64,000 bases of DNA from Longimicrobiales bacterium (GCA_958295645.1 OY282361.1:2756501-2820500); one strand, 5' to 3'; shown: positions 36,467-46,800, counted from the first letter of the stretch. Notes: generated by a model not told the origin, from the letters alone. Translations and numbers: made by a program.

Positions 36467-38253
36467 CTCCCCTCGACTGGATCGTCATCGCGGTCTACGG
36501 CCTCGCGGCCCTCGCCATCGGACTCGGCTTCGCCCGCCGGGCCGGCAGCGGCGCGGGCGAATTCTTCCTGTCCGGCCGCAAGCTCCCGTGGTGGCTCCTG
36601 GGCACGTCCATGGTGGCGACGACCTTCTCCACCGACACGCCCAACTTGGTCGCCGACTTCGTGCGCGACGGCGGCGTGGCCCGGAACTGGTCCTGGTGGG
36701 CCTTCCTGATCACCGGCATGTGCACGGTCTTCTTCTACGCGAAGCTGTGGAGGCGGTCGGGCGCCCTGACCGACATCGAGTTCTACGAGCTCCGCTACGC
36801 GGGTCGGCCCGCCGCCTTCCTGCGTGGGTTCCGGGCGCTCTACCTGGGCGTCTTCTTCAACGTCGTGATCATCGCGACGGTCACGCTGGCGGCGACCAAG
36901 ATCGGGGGCGTGCTGCTCGGTCTCGATCCGCTCACGACGGTTGTGGTGGCCGGGTCCGCCGCAATGCTCTATTCGGCCACTTCGGGGCTGTGGGGCGTGG
37001 TGGCGACGGACTTGATCCTGTTCGTCGTGGCCATGGTGGGCTCGGTGGCCGCCGCGTGGTTCGCGCTGGGACATCCCGACGTGGGCGGACTCGCCGGTCT
37101 GGCGGCCCATCCCGGAGCGCGCCAAGCCATGAACTTCTTCCCCGACTTCTCCGACTGGACGACGGCGGCGGCGATCTTCGTGGTCCCGATTGCGGTCCAG
37201 TGGTGGAGCGTGTGGTATCCGGGCGCCGAGCCGGGCGGCGGCGGCTACGTGGCCCAGCGGATGCTTGCGGCGCGCAACGAGAAGGACGCCGTCAAGGCGA
37301 CGCTCTGGTTCAACATCGCGCACTACGGACTGCGCCCCTGGCCGTGGATCGTCGTGGCGCTGTGCTCGCTGGTCGTCTACCCCCAGCTGTCGGACATCCA
37401 GGCGCGCTTCCCCGGTCTCGACCCCTCGCTCGTGGGACACGACCTGGCCTATCCAGCCATGCTCGTGTTCCTGCCCGCCGGGCTGTTGGGCCTCGTCGTG
37501 GCCTCGCTGGCGGCGGCCTACATGTCCACCGTCAGCACGCAGCTCAACTGGGGCGCCTCCTACGTAGTCAACGACTTCTACCGCCGCTTCGTGAACCCGC
37601 AGGCGAGCGACCGCCAACTGGTGACGGCCGGACGGCTGGCGACCGTGGGCCTGATGGCGGCAGGCGCCTTCGTCGCGCTCCAACTCGACACCGCAAGCCA
37701 GGGCTTCCAGATCCTGCTCAACATCGGCGCCGGGACGGGACTCGTCTTCCTCCTGCGCTGGTTCTGGTACCGCGTGAACGTCTGGAGCGAACTGGCCGCC
37801 ATGGCCATTTCCTTCCTCGTGGCCGTCTATTTCGCCTGGATCCATCTTGCGCTCGGATTCGCCCCTCTGCATCCGTCCTCCCAGATCGTCGTCGGCGTCG
37901 CGGTGACGACCGTCGGCTGGCTCGCCGTCACGCTCGTGACTCCGCCCGCCGACCAAGCCACGCTGCAACGCTTCTACGACAAGATCCGCCCGCTCGGAAG
38001 GGGATGGCGGCGGGTGGTGGACACTCGCGCCGACCGAGACCGCGCCGGAACCGTCACGGCGGCCTTGCTCGCGTGGTTCCTGGGTTGCGTGGCGGTGTAC
38101 GGCGTCCTCTTCGGGACGGGCTACGTGCTCTACGGTCGGCCGGCGCTCGCCGTGCTCGCGCTTGGAGCGGCGGTTGGGTCGGGGGCATGGTTGATTCGGC
38201 TGCTGCCGCGAATCGGCTGGACCGGGCAGGACACGGACTCGGTCGGCCCGTAG
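36457..38253 (+). CDS. Sodium/sugar symporter-like SSS transporter
   Basis: The 598-residue protein begins LDWIVIAVYGLAALAIGLGFA, then GEFFLSGRKLPWWLLGTSMVATTFSTDTPN, and has about 14 hydrophobic segments, like sodium/glucose cotransporters. SLAAAYMSTVSTQLNWGASYVV lies in the helix that supplies sodium ligands. Its start overlaps the nucleotidyltransferase gene by 10 bases, which couples the two. A sugar is the likely substrate, given that neighbour and galK 20.7 kb further on. The defence island begins 26 bases after its stop. Confidence 0.86.
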   Translation: MQLAPLDWIVIAVYGLAALAIGLGFARRAGSGAGEFFLSGRKLPWWLLGTSMVATTFSTDTPNLVADFVRDGGVARNWSWWAFLITGMCTVFFYAKLWRRSGALTDIEFYELRYAGRPAAFLRGFRALYLGVFFNVVIIATVTLAATKIGGVLLGLDPLTTVVVAGSAAMLYSATSGLWGVVATDLILFVVAMVGSVAAAWFALGHPDVGGLAGLAAHPGARQAMNFFPDFSDWTTAAAIFVVPIAVQWWSVWYPGAEPGGGGYVAQRMLAARNEKDAVKATLWFNIAHYGLRPWPWIVVALCSLVVYPQLSDIQARFPGLDPSLVGHDLAYPAMLVFLPAGLLGLVVASLAAAYMSTVSTQLNWGASYVVNDFYRRFVNPQASDRQLVTAGRLATVGLMAAGAFVALQLDTASQGFQILLNIGAGTGLVFLLRWFWYRVNVWSELAAMAISFLVAVYFAWIHLALGFAPLHPSSQIVVGVAVTTVGWLAVTLVTPPADQATLQRFYDKIRPLGRGWRRVVDTRADRDRAGTVTAALLAWFLGCVAVYGVLFGTGYVLYGRPALAVLALGAAVGSGAWLIRLLPRIGWTGQDTDSVGP

Positions 38254-38279
38254 CCGCGCCCAGCAGCGACGCGAGCCCC

Positions 38280-39089
38280 GTGCCCCCAGGCGCCCATCTC
38301 GCGGAGTTGGCCGCGTTCGCTTTCTTGCAGCCCAGCCGAGCCTTGCGCCGCGCCGGGCTTCGATTCGGTCCGCGAGGCACTCAGTCCAGCCGCAACACGA
38401 TGCTGGGCGAGCTGTCCGATCTCTTCCACGCGCTGTCGCCGGAGGCCAGGCGCGAGGACTACGCCAACGCGATCGTGGACGAGAACGTCCTGGGCAAGCC
38501 GACCTTGGCCGCGCGCCAGAGCGTTCGCCAACGCTTGACTGAACTGTACGGCCTGGACCCCAGCCTGGCCGTGTTCCGCACGCTGCGGCACGTGTGGGAC
38601 GCGGATCCGCCGGGGCGACCCCTCTTGGCCATGCTCTGCGCGCTGGCCCGCGACCCCCTGCTCCGCTCGACCGCGCCGCCGGTGCTGGCTTTGGCCGAAG
38701 GGGAGACGCTGGACCGGGCCGCCTTCGCCGCGCACATCCGCGAAGCCACCGGTTCGCGATTCAACGACGCCGTGCTGGCCAAGGTGGCGAAGAACGCGGC
38801 CAGCTCCTGGCGGCTGTCTGGGCACTTGTCCGGGAGCGCGGGACGCTACGCCAGACGAGCGATTCGGCCCACGCCGGGCGTCGCGGCATTCGCCCTGTGG
38901 CTGGGCCAAGCGGAGGGGCTGGCGGGGCTCCCATTGCTGGACTGCCGGTGGGCGCTCGTGCTGGACGTGCGGGGCGAAGCTATGCTTGTATGGGCCATGG
39001 AGGCGGGGAGAAGGGGACTGATTCACGTTCGAGCGGCGGGAGACGTCGTGGAGATCGACACCGCGAAGCTGGATCCGTACGCGCCGTGA
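38280..39089 (+). CDS. BREX-associated protein in the brxA position
   Basis: The 269-residue soluble protein has the pattern of a family I know from BREX-like loci: LRFGPRGTQSSR, IVDENVLGKPTLAARQSVRQRLTELYGLDPS, FRTLRHVWDAD, LLAMLCALARDPLLRSTAPPVLAL, KNAASSWRLSGHLSG and a C-terminal VEIDTAKLDPYAP. It occupies the brxA site, directly upstream of brxB, and may be a diverged BrxA (DUF1819), a small DNA-binding member of type 1 BREX. The start is GTG 38280; an ATG at 38187 inside the symporter end is an alternative. It overlaps brxB by GTGA. Confidence 0.65.
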   Translation: MPPGAHLAELAAFAFLQPSRALRRAGLRFGPRGTQSSRNTMLGELSDLFHALSPEARREDYANAIVDENVLGKPTLAARQSVRQRLTELYGLDPSLAVFRTLRHVWDADPPGRPLLAMLCALARDPLLRSTAPPVLALAEGETLDRAAFAAHIREATGSRFNDAVLAKVAKNAASSWRLSGHLSGSAGRYARRAIRPTPGVAAFALWLGQAEGLAGLPLLDCRWALVLDVRGEAMLVWAMEAGRRGLIHVRAAGDVVEIDTAKLDPYAP

Positions 39090-39637
39090 GCCAGATCCGG
39101 GACTTGGCCGCCGCTTACAAGCGGCACGTCGGCGCGCCCTGGCCGCGCACTCTCGCGGGTGCGCAACGCGTGATGATGATCGTGTATCCCAAGGATCGCG
39201 AGCGGGCCTTGCGGGCGGGCATCGGCGAGTTCGAGCAGGCCACGGTCGGCGCAGCGCGCGGCTGGCGGCTCGTCGACTGCACCCGCTGGTTCGCCGAGTG
39301 GATGGCCGAGCAAGAATACCGCGACGCCTACTTCGAGGAACCGGAGCTGTTCGACGCCACGCTCCTCGACCAGGAATTTCGCAAGGCGGCGGCGGACCGG
39401 CTGGAGGACGTCTTGAAGGGCGCCGGCGACAGGACGGTCGTCGGACTCGTCGGCGTCGCCTCGCTCTACGGCTTCCTGCGCGTGTCGAAGCTGATCCACG
39501 ACGTGGAGCAGTCCATCGAAGGACGGCTGGCGATATTCTTCCCCGGCAGCAAGGACGAAAACAACTATCGCCTCCTGGACGCCCGCGACGGATGGAACTA
39601 CTTGGCTCAGCCGATCACCCTGGAAGGATGGCCATGA
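39086..39637 (+). CDS. brxB: BREX protein BrxB (DUF1788)
   Basis: BrxB is a small conserved member of type 1 BREX; its biochemical role is not settled. This 183-residue protein shows the family's end, LAIFFPGSKDENNYRLLDARDGWNYLAQPITL, and an earlier GLVGVASLYGFLRVSKLIHDVE. It starts at GTG 39086, overlapping the previous stop as GTGA, and ends overlapping brxC as ATGA, so brxA, brxB and brxC are one translationally coupled unit. Confidence 0.88.
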   Translation: MSQIRDLAAAYKRHVGAPWPRTLAGAQRVMMIVYPKDRERALRAGIGEFEQATVGAARGWRLVDCTRWFAEWMAEQEYRDAYFEEPELFDATLLDQEFRKAAADRLEDVLKGAGDRTVVGLVGVASLYGFLRVSKLIHDVEQSIEGRLAIFFPGSKDENNYRLLDARDGWNYLAQPITLEGWP

Positions 39638-42600
39638 GCCTCCCGAAGATCCACGAACTCATGGAGCGCGACCCGCGCACCGAGCAGCTGGCCAACAGCG
39701 GCCAAGCGCGAATCGCAGGCGACGGCGCCGACGAACGGCGTGAACTCCGGGCCGAACTGGAGTCCTTCGTCTGCCGAGGCATGTTCGCCGACGCCTTGGA
39801 GAGGGTGCTGAACCGCTGTTTGGCCAACCTAGCCTCCGGATCCCGGCAGGACTCGGTCTGGGTGAGCGGCTTCTTCGGCAGCGGCAAGTCCCACTTGCTC
39901 AAGATGTTCGCGCACCTCTGGGCCAACACTCGCCTCGAGAACGGCGCTGCGGCCCGGACGTTGGTGCCCGGCGGTCTGCCCGCCGCCGTGAAGGAGCAGT
40001 TTCGAGAGCTGGACGTGCAGGCGCAACGAACCGGCACGTCGGCCGTCGCCGCCGCCGGAACAATGCTGAGCAGCAACGTCGATCATGTCCGCTTGGCGGT
40101 CCTGGCCATCATTCTCCGAGCCCGCGGATGGCCCGAGGACTACGCCCAGGCCCGGTTCTGCTTCTGGCTGCGCGAGGAGGGACTGCTGGACCAAGTCCGG
40201 AGCGGCGTGGAGGACGCGGGCAAGGACTGGCGTCGCGAGCTCGTCAATCTCTACGTGAGCCCAGTCTTGGCGAACGCTCTGATGAAGGCGCATCCAGAGT
40301 TGGCCTCGGACGCCAAGGACGCCAGGGCGCTGTTGCGCGAACAGTTCCCCCGCCCGGCGACCGACATCAACACGGCCGACTTCGTCGACACCGCCAAGCA
40401 GGCGCTCGTCGGCCCAGGCGAACAGGTTCCGCTCACGATCCTCGTGCTCGACGAAGTGCAACAGTACATCGGCGGTTCCAACGACCGGGCCGTCGCAGTC
40501 ACCGAAGTCGCCGAGGCCGTCCAAACAGAGTTCTCCAGCCGCCTGTTGCTGGTGGCCGCGGGCCAGTCCGCGCTCGCCGCGCACTCGTCGCTCCGGTGGC
40601 TCCGCGACCGCTTTCGAATCACCGTCCAACTCTCCGACACCGAAGTCGAAGAGGTCACGCGCGAAGTGTTGTTGCGAAAGAAGCCCAGCGCCGCCGCCCC
40701 GATGCAACAGGTGTTCGACGAGCACGCCGGCGAAGTGTCGAGGCACCTGCAAGGCTCCAAGCTCGCCGTTCGGAGCGAAGACCAACAGTACCACGGCGAC
40801 GACTACCCGCTACTCCGAACCCGCCGCCGGTTCTGGGAAGAGTGCTTCAAGGCCGTCGCGGAGTCGCACAGCCAGCTTCGGTCGCAGCTGCGCATTCTTC
40901 ACGACTCGTTGCAGCGGATCGCCGAGCGGGATGTCGGAGCCGTCGTTCCCGCGAGCGACCTGTTCCACGCCTTGGCGCCCGACTTGGTCAATTCCGGCGT
41001 GCTGCTCAACGAGATCAACACGCGCATCGCCAAGCTGGACGACGACACGGAGGAGGGCGCGCTGCGCCGGAACCTGTGCGGCGTCGCCTTCCTAATCGGC
41101 AAGCTGCCGAGAGAGAGCGCCAGAGACCTCGGCGTTCGAGCCGACGCCGGTACGTTGGCCGACCTGCTGGTCGACGACATCGCGACGGACTCCAGCGTCT
41201 TCCGCAAGCGCGTGCAGGACGCCCTGGAGGACATGGCGCAGGATGGCGCCCTGCTGAAGGTGAGCGACGAGTACCGCATCCAGACCACCGCCGGCGCCGA
41301 ATGGGAGCGGGCTCTCCGGGAGCGCCGCATCGCCCTGAACAGGGACGAAGTGCAGGTGACGACGACCCGCCAACAGTTGCTGACCGGGGCCGTGGACAGC
41401 ATCGTCTCGCAGTTGCGTCTGCAACACGGCGACTCGAAGACCACGCGCAAGCTCGTCCTCCATGTGGACACGCTGCGCGAGGATCCGCATGGCGCCGCTG
41501 TTCCCGTCCTCCTCCGGGACGAGTGGTCGTGCAGCGAGCGGGACGTGGAGAACGACGCACGGTCCCGGGGCAGCGACGACCCCGTGCTCCACGTCTTCCT
41601 CCCCAAGCGAAGCGCCGACAGCTTGCGCGGCCACATCGTCGACGAAGAAGCCGCCCGGCAGGTTCTCGACGAGAAGGGCCACCAGTCTTCCGCCGAAGGC
41701 CGGGAGGCGCGAGAGAGCATGAGGAGCCGTCGCGCCGCCGCGAGGACAGCTCGGGAGCGCATCGTGGAGACCACGCTCCTGGCCGGACGCGTGCTCAAGG
41801 GCGGAGGCGCCGAGGTCTTCGCCAGCGGCGACCTGAAGGCCAAGATCGAGCAAGCCGCGCACGACTCGCTCGCCCGCTTGTTCCCCCGCTTCCGGGAGGC
41901 CGACCACAGGGCTTGGGGCGTCGCGCTGAAGCGGGCGCAGGACGGATCCGACACCCCGTTCGGGGTCGTGGACTGGGACGGCCCCGTGCCCGACCATCCG
42001 ATGGCCAAGGAAGTGATGGCGGCCGTCGCTACAGGCAAGCGCGGGAGCGAAGTCCGCAAGGCCCTGGCGCAGCCCCCGTTCGGCTGGCCCCGAGACGCCG
42101 TGGACGCGGCCCTGGTGGCGTTGCACCGCCTAGGCCAACTGGCGGCCACGCGCAACGGAGCAACCGTCGGGCGGCTGGATCAGACGGCCATCGCGACGGC
42201 GGTGTTCCGTCCGGAAACGGTCGTCCTGACTACGAGCCAGCTCATCGAGTTGCGTGGGCTCTTCCAGAAGGTCGGCGTGACGGCCAAGTCCAGAGAGGAG
42301 GCGGTGCGGGCGGGAGAGTTCGTGGAGGCACTGCGCGTGCGTGCGGCGAAGGCGGGGGGCGATCGGCCGTTGCCGGCCCCGCCCGACACCGGGTTGCTGG
42401 ACGACTTGAGCCGGCTGGAGGGGAACGAGCGGCTGGGGGCGTTGCTCCGCGAGCACGATGGGCTGGTGGGGTGGATTGAGCAGTGGGGGGTTATGAGTCG
42501 CCGTGCGGAAGCCCGGATGCCTAGCTGGGACCTTGCCGTCGCGTTTCGTGGGCACGCCGCTGGGTTGCCGGTCGCGGACGAGGTCGGCGGCGAGCTGGAC

Positions 42601-43095
42601 GCCGTCGCCGAGCAGCGGTCGCTGTTGGACGAGATGGATCCGGTGGCGCCGTGCGTGGCCAAGCTGGCTGGGGCGCTCCGCGAGGAGTTGGGTCGGCTGC
42701 GGGATGGGTTGGACCGGGCCGTTGCCGAAGCCGTGAGGCGGCTGGAGGCCGACGCTGGCTGGAGCGCATTGGACGAGCCGGAGCGTCATGCCGTACTGAC
42801 TGATGTCCGATTGGTGGAGCCTGATCCGCTGGCCGTGGAGACGGACGAAGCCCTGCTACGAGAGTTGGACGCACGTAGCTTGGCGGCATGGCAAGCGGAG
42901 ACGGCCGCCGTGCCGGACCGGGAGGCGTCGGCGCTCGCAGCGGCGGCCGAAAGGCTCGGCGAAGGCCGCGAGCCCATCGCCGTGGCTGTCCGGCGAGCCA
43001 CCCTGACCGACGAGGACGACGTTCGACGGTGGCTAGACGAGCACGAGCGGAAGTTGATGGAGGCGGTGAAGAAGGGGACGGTGGTGGTGCGGTGA
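39634..43095 (+). CDS. brxC: BREX P-loop ATPase BrxC
   Basis: BrxC is the large ATPase of BREX, needed for phage exclusion. The 1153-residue protein begins with [20 protein letters not shown] and has Walker [10 protein letters not shown] (79-87) and Walker [13 protein letters not shown] near residue 270. Middle parts such as [17 protein letters not shown] and [16 protein letters not shown] resemble the family. The charged C-terminal third is helical. Its length is typical. It overlaps brxB by four bases; the next gene does not follow closely, as 96 bases and a promoter-like site separate them. Confidence 0.9.
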   Translation: MSLPKIHELMERDPRTEQLANSGQARIAGDGADERRELRAELESFVCRGMFADALERVLNRCLANLASGSRQDSVWVSGFFGSGKSHLLKMFAHLWANTRLENGAAARTLVPGGLPAAVKEQFRELDVQAQRTGTSAVAAAGTMLSSNVDHVRLAVLAIILRARGWPEDYAQARFCFWLREEGLLDQVRSGVEDAGKDWRRELVNLYVSPVLANALMKAHPELASDAKDARALLREQFPRPATDINTADFVDTAKQALVGPGEQVPLTILVLDEVQQYIGGSNDRAVAVTEVAEAVQTEFSSRLLLVAAGQSALAAHSSLRWLRDRFRITVQLSDTEVEEVTREVLLRKKPSAAAPMQQVFDEHAGEVSRHLQGSKLAVRSEDQQYHGDDYPLLRTRRRFWEECFKAVAESHSQLRSQLRILHDSLQRIAERDVGAVVPASDLFHALAPDLVNSGVLLNEINTRIAKLDDDTEEGALRRNLCGVAFLIGKLPRESARDLGVRADAGTLADLLVDDIATDSSVFRKRVQDALEDMAQDGALLKVSDEYRIQTTAGAEWERALRERRIALNRDEVQVTTTRQQLLTGAVDSIVSQLRLQHGDSKTTRKLVLHVDTLREDPHGAAVPVLLRDEWSCSERDVENDARSRGSDDPVLHVFLPKRSADSLRGHIVDEEAARQVLDEKGHQSSAEGREARESMRSRRAAARTARERIVETTLLAGRVLKGGGAEVFASGDLKAKIEQAAHDSLARLFPRFREADHRAWGVALKRAQDGSDTPFGVVDWDGPVPDHPMAKEVMAAVATGKRGSEVRKALAQPPFGWPRDAVDAALVALHRLGQLAATRNGATVGRLDQTAIATAVFRPETVVLTTSQLIELRGLFQKVGVTAKSREEAVRAGEFVEALRVRAAKAGGDRPLPAPPDTGLLDDLSRLEGNERLGALLREHDGLVGWIEQWGVMSRRAEARMPSWDLAVAFRGHAAGLPVADEVGGELDAVAEQRSLLDEMDPVAPCVAKLAGALREELGRLRDGLDRAVAEAVRRLEADAGWSALDEPERHAVLTDVRLVEPDPLAVETDEALLRELDARSLAAWQAETAAVPDREASALAAAAERLGEGREPIAVAVRRATLTDEDDVRRWLDEHERKLMEAVKKGTVVVR

Positions 43096-43115
43096 GCGGC
43101 GGGGCACCGCCGCTC

Positions 43116-43145
43116 TTGATCCGACGAGAAACCGAATGGTATACT
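43116..43145 (+). promoter_or_regulatory. Sigma70-like promoter candidate for the helicase pair
   Basis: TTGATC at 43116-43121 and TATACT at 43140-43145 are spaced by 18 bases, matching consensus at four and five of six positions. It lies in the gap between brxC and the helicase gene, where base composition turns less GC-rich. It would let the nested pair be transcribed apart from BREX. Confidence 0.45.
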
Positions 43146-43191
43146 TCCCATCCCCCTCGTCACCTGCCGCCCAGTTCAAGGAATCCGTTTC

Positions 43192-45345
43192 GTGCCCGTA
43201 TCCATCACTCCCGGGACCAACAACAAGCCGGTAGCCAGTGAGAGGTTAGCGGAGATCTTCCGCAAGCGTTCGGAGCTTTCCGGACGGCTCTTCATCGGCT
43301 TTCCGGTGATAGGCACCCACGAAGGCCCACGTCGTATCGATGCCCTCTGGGCCTCCGAGGAAGTCGGCTTTGTCGCCTTCGATCTCGTTGAGGGATCGGA
43401 TTACTCCGGGTATCGAGAACGGCAGGACGACTTCGCCAACGCTATCGAATCCAAATTGCGCGCGCGAAGCGACTTGGTCAAACGGTCAGATGGCCGACGC
43501 GAACTTCTCGTTTCCGTGCACACTGCAACTTTCGCGCCGACCGCGCAACTGCCTTCCGGGGTCGACGAGTGCTCCCCGATCGCGAACGCAGATAATCTCA
43601 TTAGTGTCCTAACTGCCTTCCGATCAAAAGCCGACGGCGGCAAACGAGAGTTCCGCGTCGCGCTCTCTGCGCTCCAGGCCGTATCGAAGATCCGACGGAC
43701 CAGTCGCGGCCGGTCATTCGCCCACAACGACTCCCGTGGTGCCAAGTTGAAGCGTTTGGAGGACTCGGTCGCGACCTTGGACACGCAACAGCTCAAGGCC
43801 ATGATCGAAACGCCGACAGGCGTTCAGCGGATACGTGGCCTTGCTGGTTCCGGCAAGACGATCGTCCTCGCTCTCAAGGCCGCATACCTGCACGCGCAAC
43901 ATCCTGAGTGGCGAATTGCTGTTACGTTCCATACGCGTGCGCTGAAGGCATTCTTCCGTCGATTGATTAATGACTCTTTTGTGTCCCAAACGAACGAGGC
44001 ACCCGACTGGGACAACTTGCGGATCATCCACGCATGGGGTGCCTCGGGAGCTGATCACCAAGACGGTCTCTACCATCAGTTCTGCACAACGAGCGATACG
44101 ACATATCTCGACTATCGAACTGCGAGGCGTAAGTTCGGATCCGCTAAAGCCTTTGCATCTGCTTGCGCCCTCGCATTGAAGGAAGCTCGCCGTGTGGAGG
44201 AACTCTACGACGTCATCCTTGTCGACGAAGCCCAGGATCTTCCTCCTGATTTCTTGCGCGTCTGCTACACACTCTTGACACAATCGAAGAGACTTGTATA
44301 CGCTTACGATGAACTACAGAACCTTGGCGGTGACCCCTTACCAGGTCCAGACAAGATATTCGGCGAGGACGTGCTGCGCCCTCTTGACGCCACCACAGGC
44401 GACATTGTGCTCGAGAAGTGTTATCGCAACTCACGACCCGTACTCACGACAGCCCATGCCTTGGGATTTGGCATTCACAGAGCCGAAGATCCCAGCACGA
44501 GTACAGGCATCGTCCAGATGTTTGACGCACCCGAGATGTGGCACGACCTTGGCTACCGCGAGGTGGGCAGAGCCATTTGCGACGGCGAACAGGTAGTTCT
44601 GGAGCGACCAGAGGATACCAGTCCTAGGTTTCTTGAGCAACATTCCGAACTTGAAGACTTGGTTCAGTTCCTCGTGTTCAATACTGAGGACGAACAGTCT
44701 GAATGGGTGACGAACCAAATCGATCAAGCCATTCGAGACGACGACTTGAGGCCAGAAGACATAGTCGTGATCAATCCCGATCCGGTTACCACGCAGGAAG
44801 CTGTTGGACCTATTCGAGCTCGATTGCTTGACAAGAGAATACAAAATCACTTAGCTGGAGTTGATACCGGAGTCGATGTGTTCCATCAGGCCGATTCCGT
44901 GACGTTCACCGGCATACATCGGGCTAAGGGAAACGAATTTGGAATGGTTTACATTATCAACGCTCATGAATGCCATGCAGCGAAGTACAATCTTGCTCGC
45001 ATCCGCAATCGATTGTTTACCGCGATTACGAGAAGCAAGGCGTGGGTTCGGGTGTGCGGTGTTGGTGAGGACATGCAGCGGCTGAAGATCGAGCATTCCA
45101 AATTGAAGAATGCCAACTACGAACTGCGCTTTGTCTACCCTACGGCAAGGGAACGCAGAGCAATGCGCGTTGTGCAACGTGATCGTTCCGACATGAAGCG
45201 TGTCGAAGGACACAAAAGCAACTTGTCTCGCATCATCGACGACTTAGAGGCTGGCCGGATGTATCCGGAAGACATCGCGGATCTACAACCCAAGCTTCAA
45301 GAATTGTTTGTCAGAGAGAGACGGAGAAATCGTGACAACGCCTGA
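43192..45345 (+). CDS. UvrD-like SF1 helicase with N-terminal nuclease-like domain
   Basis: The 717-residue protein has SF1 motifs in order: Walker A GLAGSGKT (216-223), VDEAQD (344-349), TGIHRAKGNEF (motif V type) and ARIRNRLFTAITRSKAWVRV (motif VI). Residues 1-200 begin with a region (IGFPVIGTHEGPRRIDALW, GFVAFDLVEGSD) that looks like a degenerate restriction-type or NERD-type nuclease fold; this is inferred. The DNA here is visibly richer in A and T than the BREX genes, so it was probably acquired separately. It starts at GTG 43192 with AAGGA upstream. It overlaps the DUF2290-like gene by 14 bases, so the two form a unit. A defence role is likely by location. Confidence 0.8.
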   Translation: MPVSITPGTNNKPVASERLAEIFRKRSELSGRLFIGFPVIGTHEGPRRIDALWASEEVGFVAFDLVEGSDYSGYRERQDDFANAIESKLRARSDLVKRSDGRRELLVSVHTATFAPTAQLPSGVDECSPIANADNLISVLTAFRSKADGGKREFRVALSALQAVSKIRRTSRGRSFAHNDSRGAKLKRLEDSVATLDTQQLKAMIETPTGVQRIRGLAGSGKTIVLALKAAYLHAQHPEWRIAVTFHTRALKAFFRRLINDSFVSQTNEAPDWDNLRIIHAWGASGADHQDGLYHQFCTTSDTTYLDYRTARRKFGSAKAFASACALALKEARRVEELYDVILVDEAQDLPPDFLRVCYTLLTQSKRLVYAYDELQNLGGDPLPGPDKIFGEDVLRPLDATTGDIVLEKCYRNSRPVLTTAHALGFGIHRAEDPSTSTGIVQMFDAPEMWHDLGYREVGRAICDGEQVVLERPEDTSPRFLEQHSELEDLVQFLVFNTEDEQSEWVTNQIDQAIRDDDLRPEDIVVINPDPVTTQEAVGPIRARLLDKRIQNHLAGVDTGVDVFHQADSVTFTGIHRAKGNEFGMVYIINAHECHAAKYNLARIRNRLFTAITRSKAWVRVCGVGEDMQRLKIEHSKLKNANYELRFVYPTARERRAMRVVQRDRSDMKRVEGHKSNLSRIIDDLEAGRMYPEDIADLQPKLQELFVRERRRNRDNA

Positions 45346-45997
45346 TGGCACAGCCAGTCGAATCACGGGAATATTGCGTTATCTGGCCCAGTGCGGCATC
45401 TCTCGTGCTTATCAATTGCCCGTTCGTCGCTCGGACGGGCGCGTCACAACGATCTCCTTCCCCGGTGAGGAGCGTATTTCCAACGCTCTGAAGAACCTGA
45501 ACTATCGGGAACTCTACCGCGATTTTCTGCAACATCAAGCGTACACGGCCGTCATGCTCGACAACGCCATCGTGCAGATCATGTATCGGTACCGGGGATC
45601 TGAGCTCTCGGGTCACCGCCTAGCATTTTTCGCTGCACCTGAGTTGGAAGAATTCCAGAACGTCCCGGAATGGTACTGGCACGATGAGCCGTTCATCGAC
45701 GTGATGGCAGCAGCGACCGCTCCTACCCTATTCCGCTTTGACTACAACGCCGACGAGGAGCACCATCGGTCGGTGGTCCACCCGAAGTCCCATCTTACTA
45801 TCGGACGGTACGGAAGATGCAGGATTCCCGTGGTGGCACCCTTGAGTCCGTACATGTTTATGGATTTCGTTCTGAGAAACTTCTACGACACGACGAAAAA
45901 GTCATACTCCAGCTCACTGCCGCGAAGTAGGAGCCATTTCAACGAATCCATTGACGCGAACGAACGGCGCGTGATGCACGTGGTGGTTCCTAGGTGA
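45332..45997 (+). CDS. DUF2290-like protein, partner of the helicase
   Basis: The 221-residue protein begins in the end of the helicase gene at GTG 45332, with GGAGA five bases upstream, overlapping by 14 bases. It contains LFRFDYNADEEHH, then HPKSHLTIG, CRIPVVAPLSPYMFMDFVLRNFY, which match my memory of DUF2290 proteins. No catalytic motif is clear, and no membrane segment is present. The tail after residue 200 is polar. The tight overlap suggests it acts with the helicase, perhaps as an effector or recognition subunit. A TTG at 45308 is an alternative start. Confidence 0.72.
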   Translation: MTTPDGTASRITGILRYLAQCGISRAYQLPVRRSDGRVTTISFPGEERISNALKNLNYRELYRDFLQHQAYTAVMLDNAIVQIMYRYRGSELSGHRLAFFAAPELEEFQNVPEWYWHDEPFIDVMAAATAPTLFRFDYNADEEHHRSVVHPKSHLTIGRYGRCRIPVVAPLSPYMFMDFVLRNFYDTTKKSYSSSLPRSRSHFNESIDANERRVMHVVVPR

Positions 45998-46306
45998 GCT
46001 GAAGCGCGTCGGTGACAGTGACGGCGTCGTCAGTCTGACTTCTGGACTGCGTCGCCCAGCGAGCTGGGGGCACGGCTTCGGCGGACGATCGGTCAGCACT
46101 CGCGTTGTGTCGTGACTCCGGATGACGGCTACCGAAGTAGAATCCGAGGATCGGACCTGCCAGAGTGCCCAGAATCGTAACCGCGCGTTGGTAATCCTCG
46201 GTGCTGAAGGCGTTGACGCCGAACGTCGCAACGACCACAATAGTGCCGACGGTGGCCAGAGCCAACATGCTCCGAACGGAGCCTTGGAGTAGATTGAGGC
46301 CGCGAA
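45990..46306 (-). pseudogene. Truncated copy of the 3-TM cassette gene
   Basis: The reading frame carries LRGLNLLQGSVRSMLALATVG, GVNAFSTEDYQRAV and LAGPILGFYFGSRH, closely matching residues about 58-115 of the protein at 48538-48984. The matching DNA stops abruptly at about 46304, so the first membrane helix and the start codon are missing, while an unrelated open frame continues upstream. The only in-frame ATG would start inside the second helix. It ends by overlapping the DUF2290 gene tail. It could be a short product, but a broken gene is more likely. Confidence 0.65.
46128..46304 (-). repeat. 177-bp direct repeat, left copy
   Basis: This stretch, from GCTACCGAAGTAGAATCC to the GAGGCCGCG at its end, is a diverged copy of 48640-48816 in the same orientation. 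It spans the coding sequence for two of three membrane helices. The two copies bracket the KTSC gene and the ATPase gene. Confidence 0.75.
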
Positions 46307-46590
46307 GAGGGACGGATTCTCCGCATCGCTTCCTCGCCAGCCACGGATGGACCGACGGGCAAGTGGGAGCGTGTGCGTTGCCACTCTCCCGAGGAGGCAA
46401 GGCCGAAGGGGAGGTGGTAGCGGTGACCCGACGGTCGCTGTTTCGGGGAACGATGAGGAAGGATATGATGGAGCAGGCGGGTGGAATCAAGACCGGAACG
46501 AGCCGGACTATGCGGAGGTTGTTCAACTGTGGCGACAGCAAGACGCTCAGGCAACTAGATTGTATACTCCCAAAAAAGAGGAGGAGAACA

Positions 46591-46800
46591 ATGGAACGTA
46601 GACAGGTGGTGTCAAGCAACATATCCGAGGTGGGGTATCACGAAGGTTCGGAGACCTTGGAGGTGCTCTTCCGGAACGGAAGGATGTACCAGTATTTTGG
46701 TGTACCGTCACGGGTATATCAAGAGTTGGTCGGGTCAGAGTCGTGTGGTGGCTACTTGAATCGGGAAGTCAAGGGTAGGTTCCGCTACGCACGGGTCTAG
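46591..46800 (+). CDS. KTSC domain protein
   Basis: This 69-residue protein consists of one KTSC domain: RQVVSSNISEVGYHEG, LEVLFRNGRMYQYFGVPSRVYQEL, SCGGYLNREVKGRFRY. The family is small and of unknown biochemistry, often linked to nucleic acid or phage genes. The start is ATG 46591 with a perfect GAGGAG seven bases before it. A TATACT at 46563-46568 could be a -10 box, though no -35 is seen. It is alone on the plus strand here and convergent with the ATPase gene; 136 bases between them hold no gene. Confidence 0.8.
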   Translation: MERRQVVSSNISEVGYHEGSETLEVLFRNGRMYQYFGVPSRVYQELVGSESCGGYLNREVKGRFRYARV

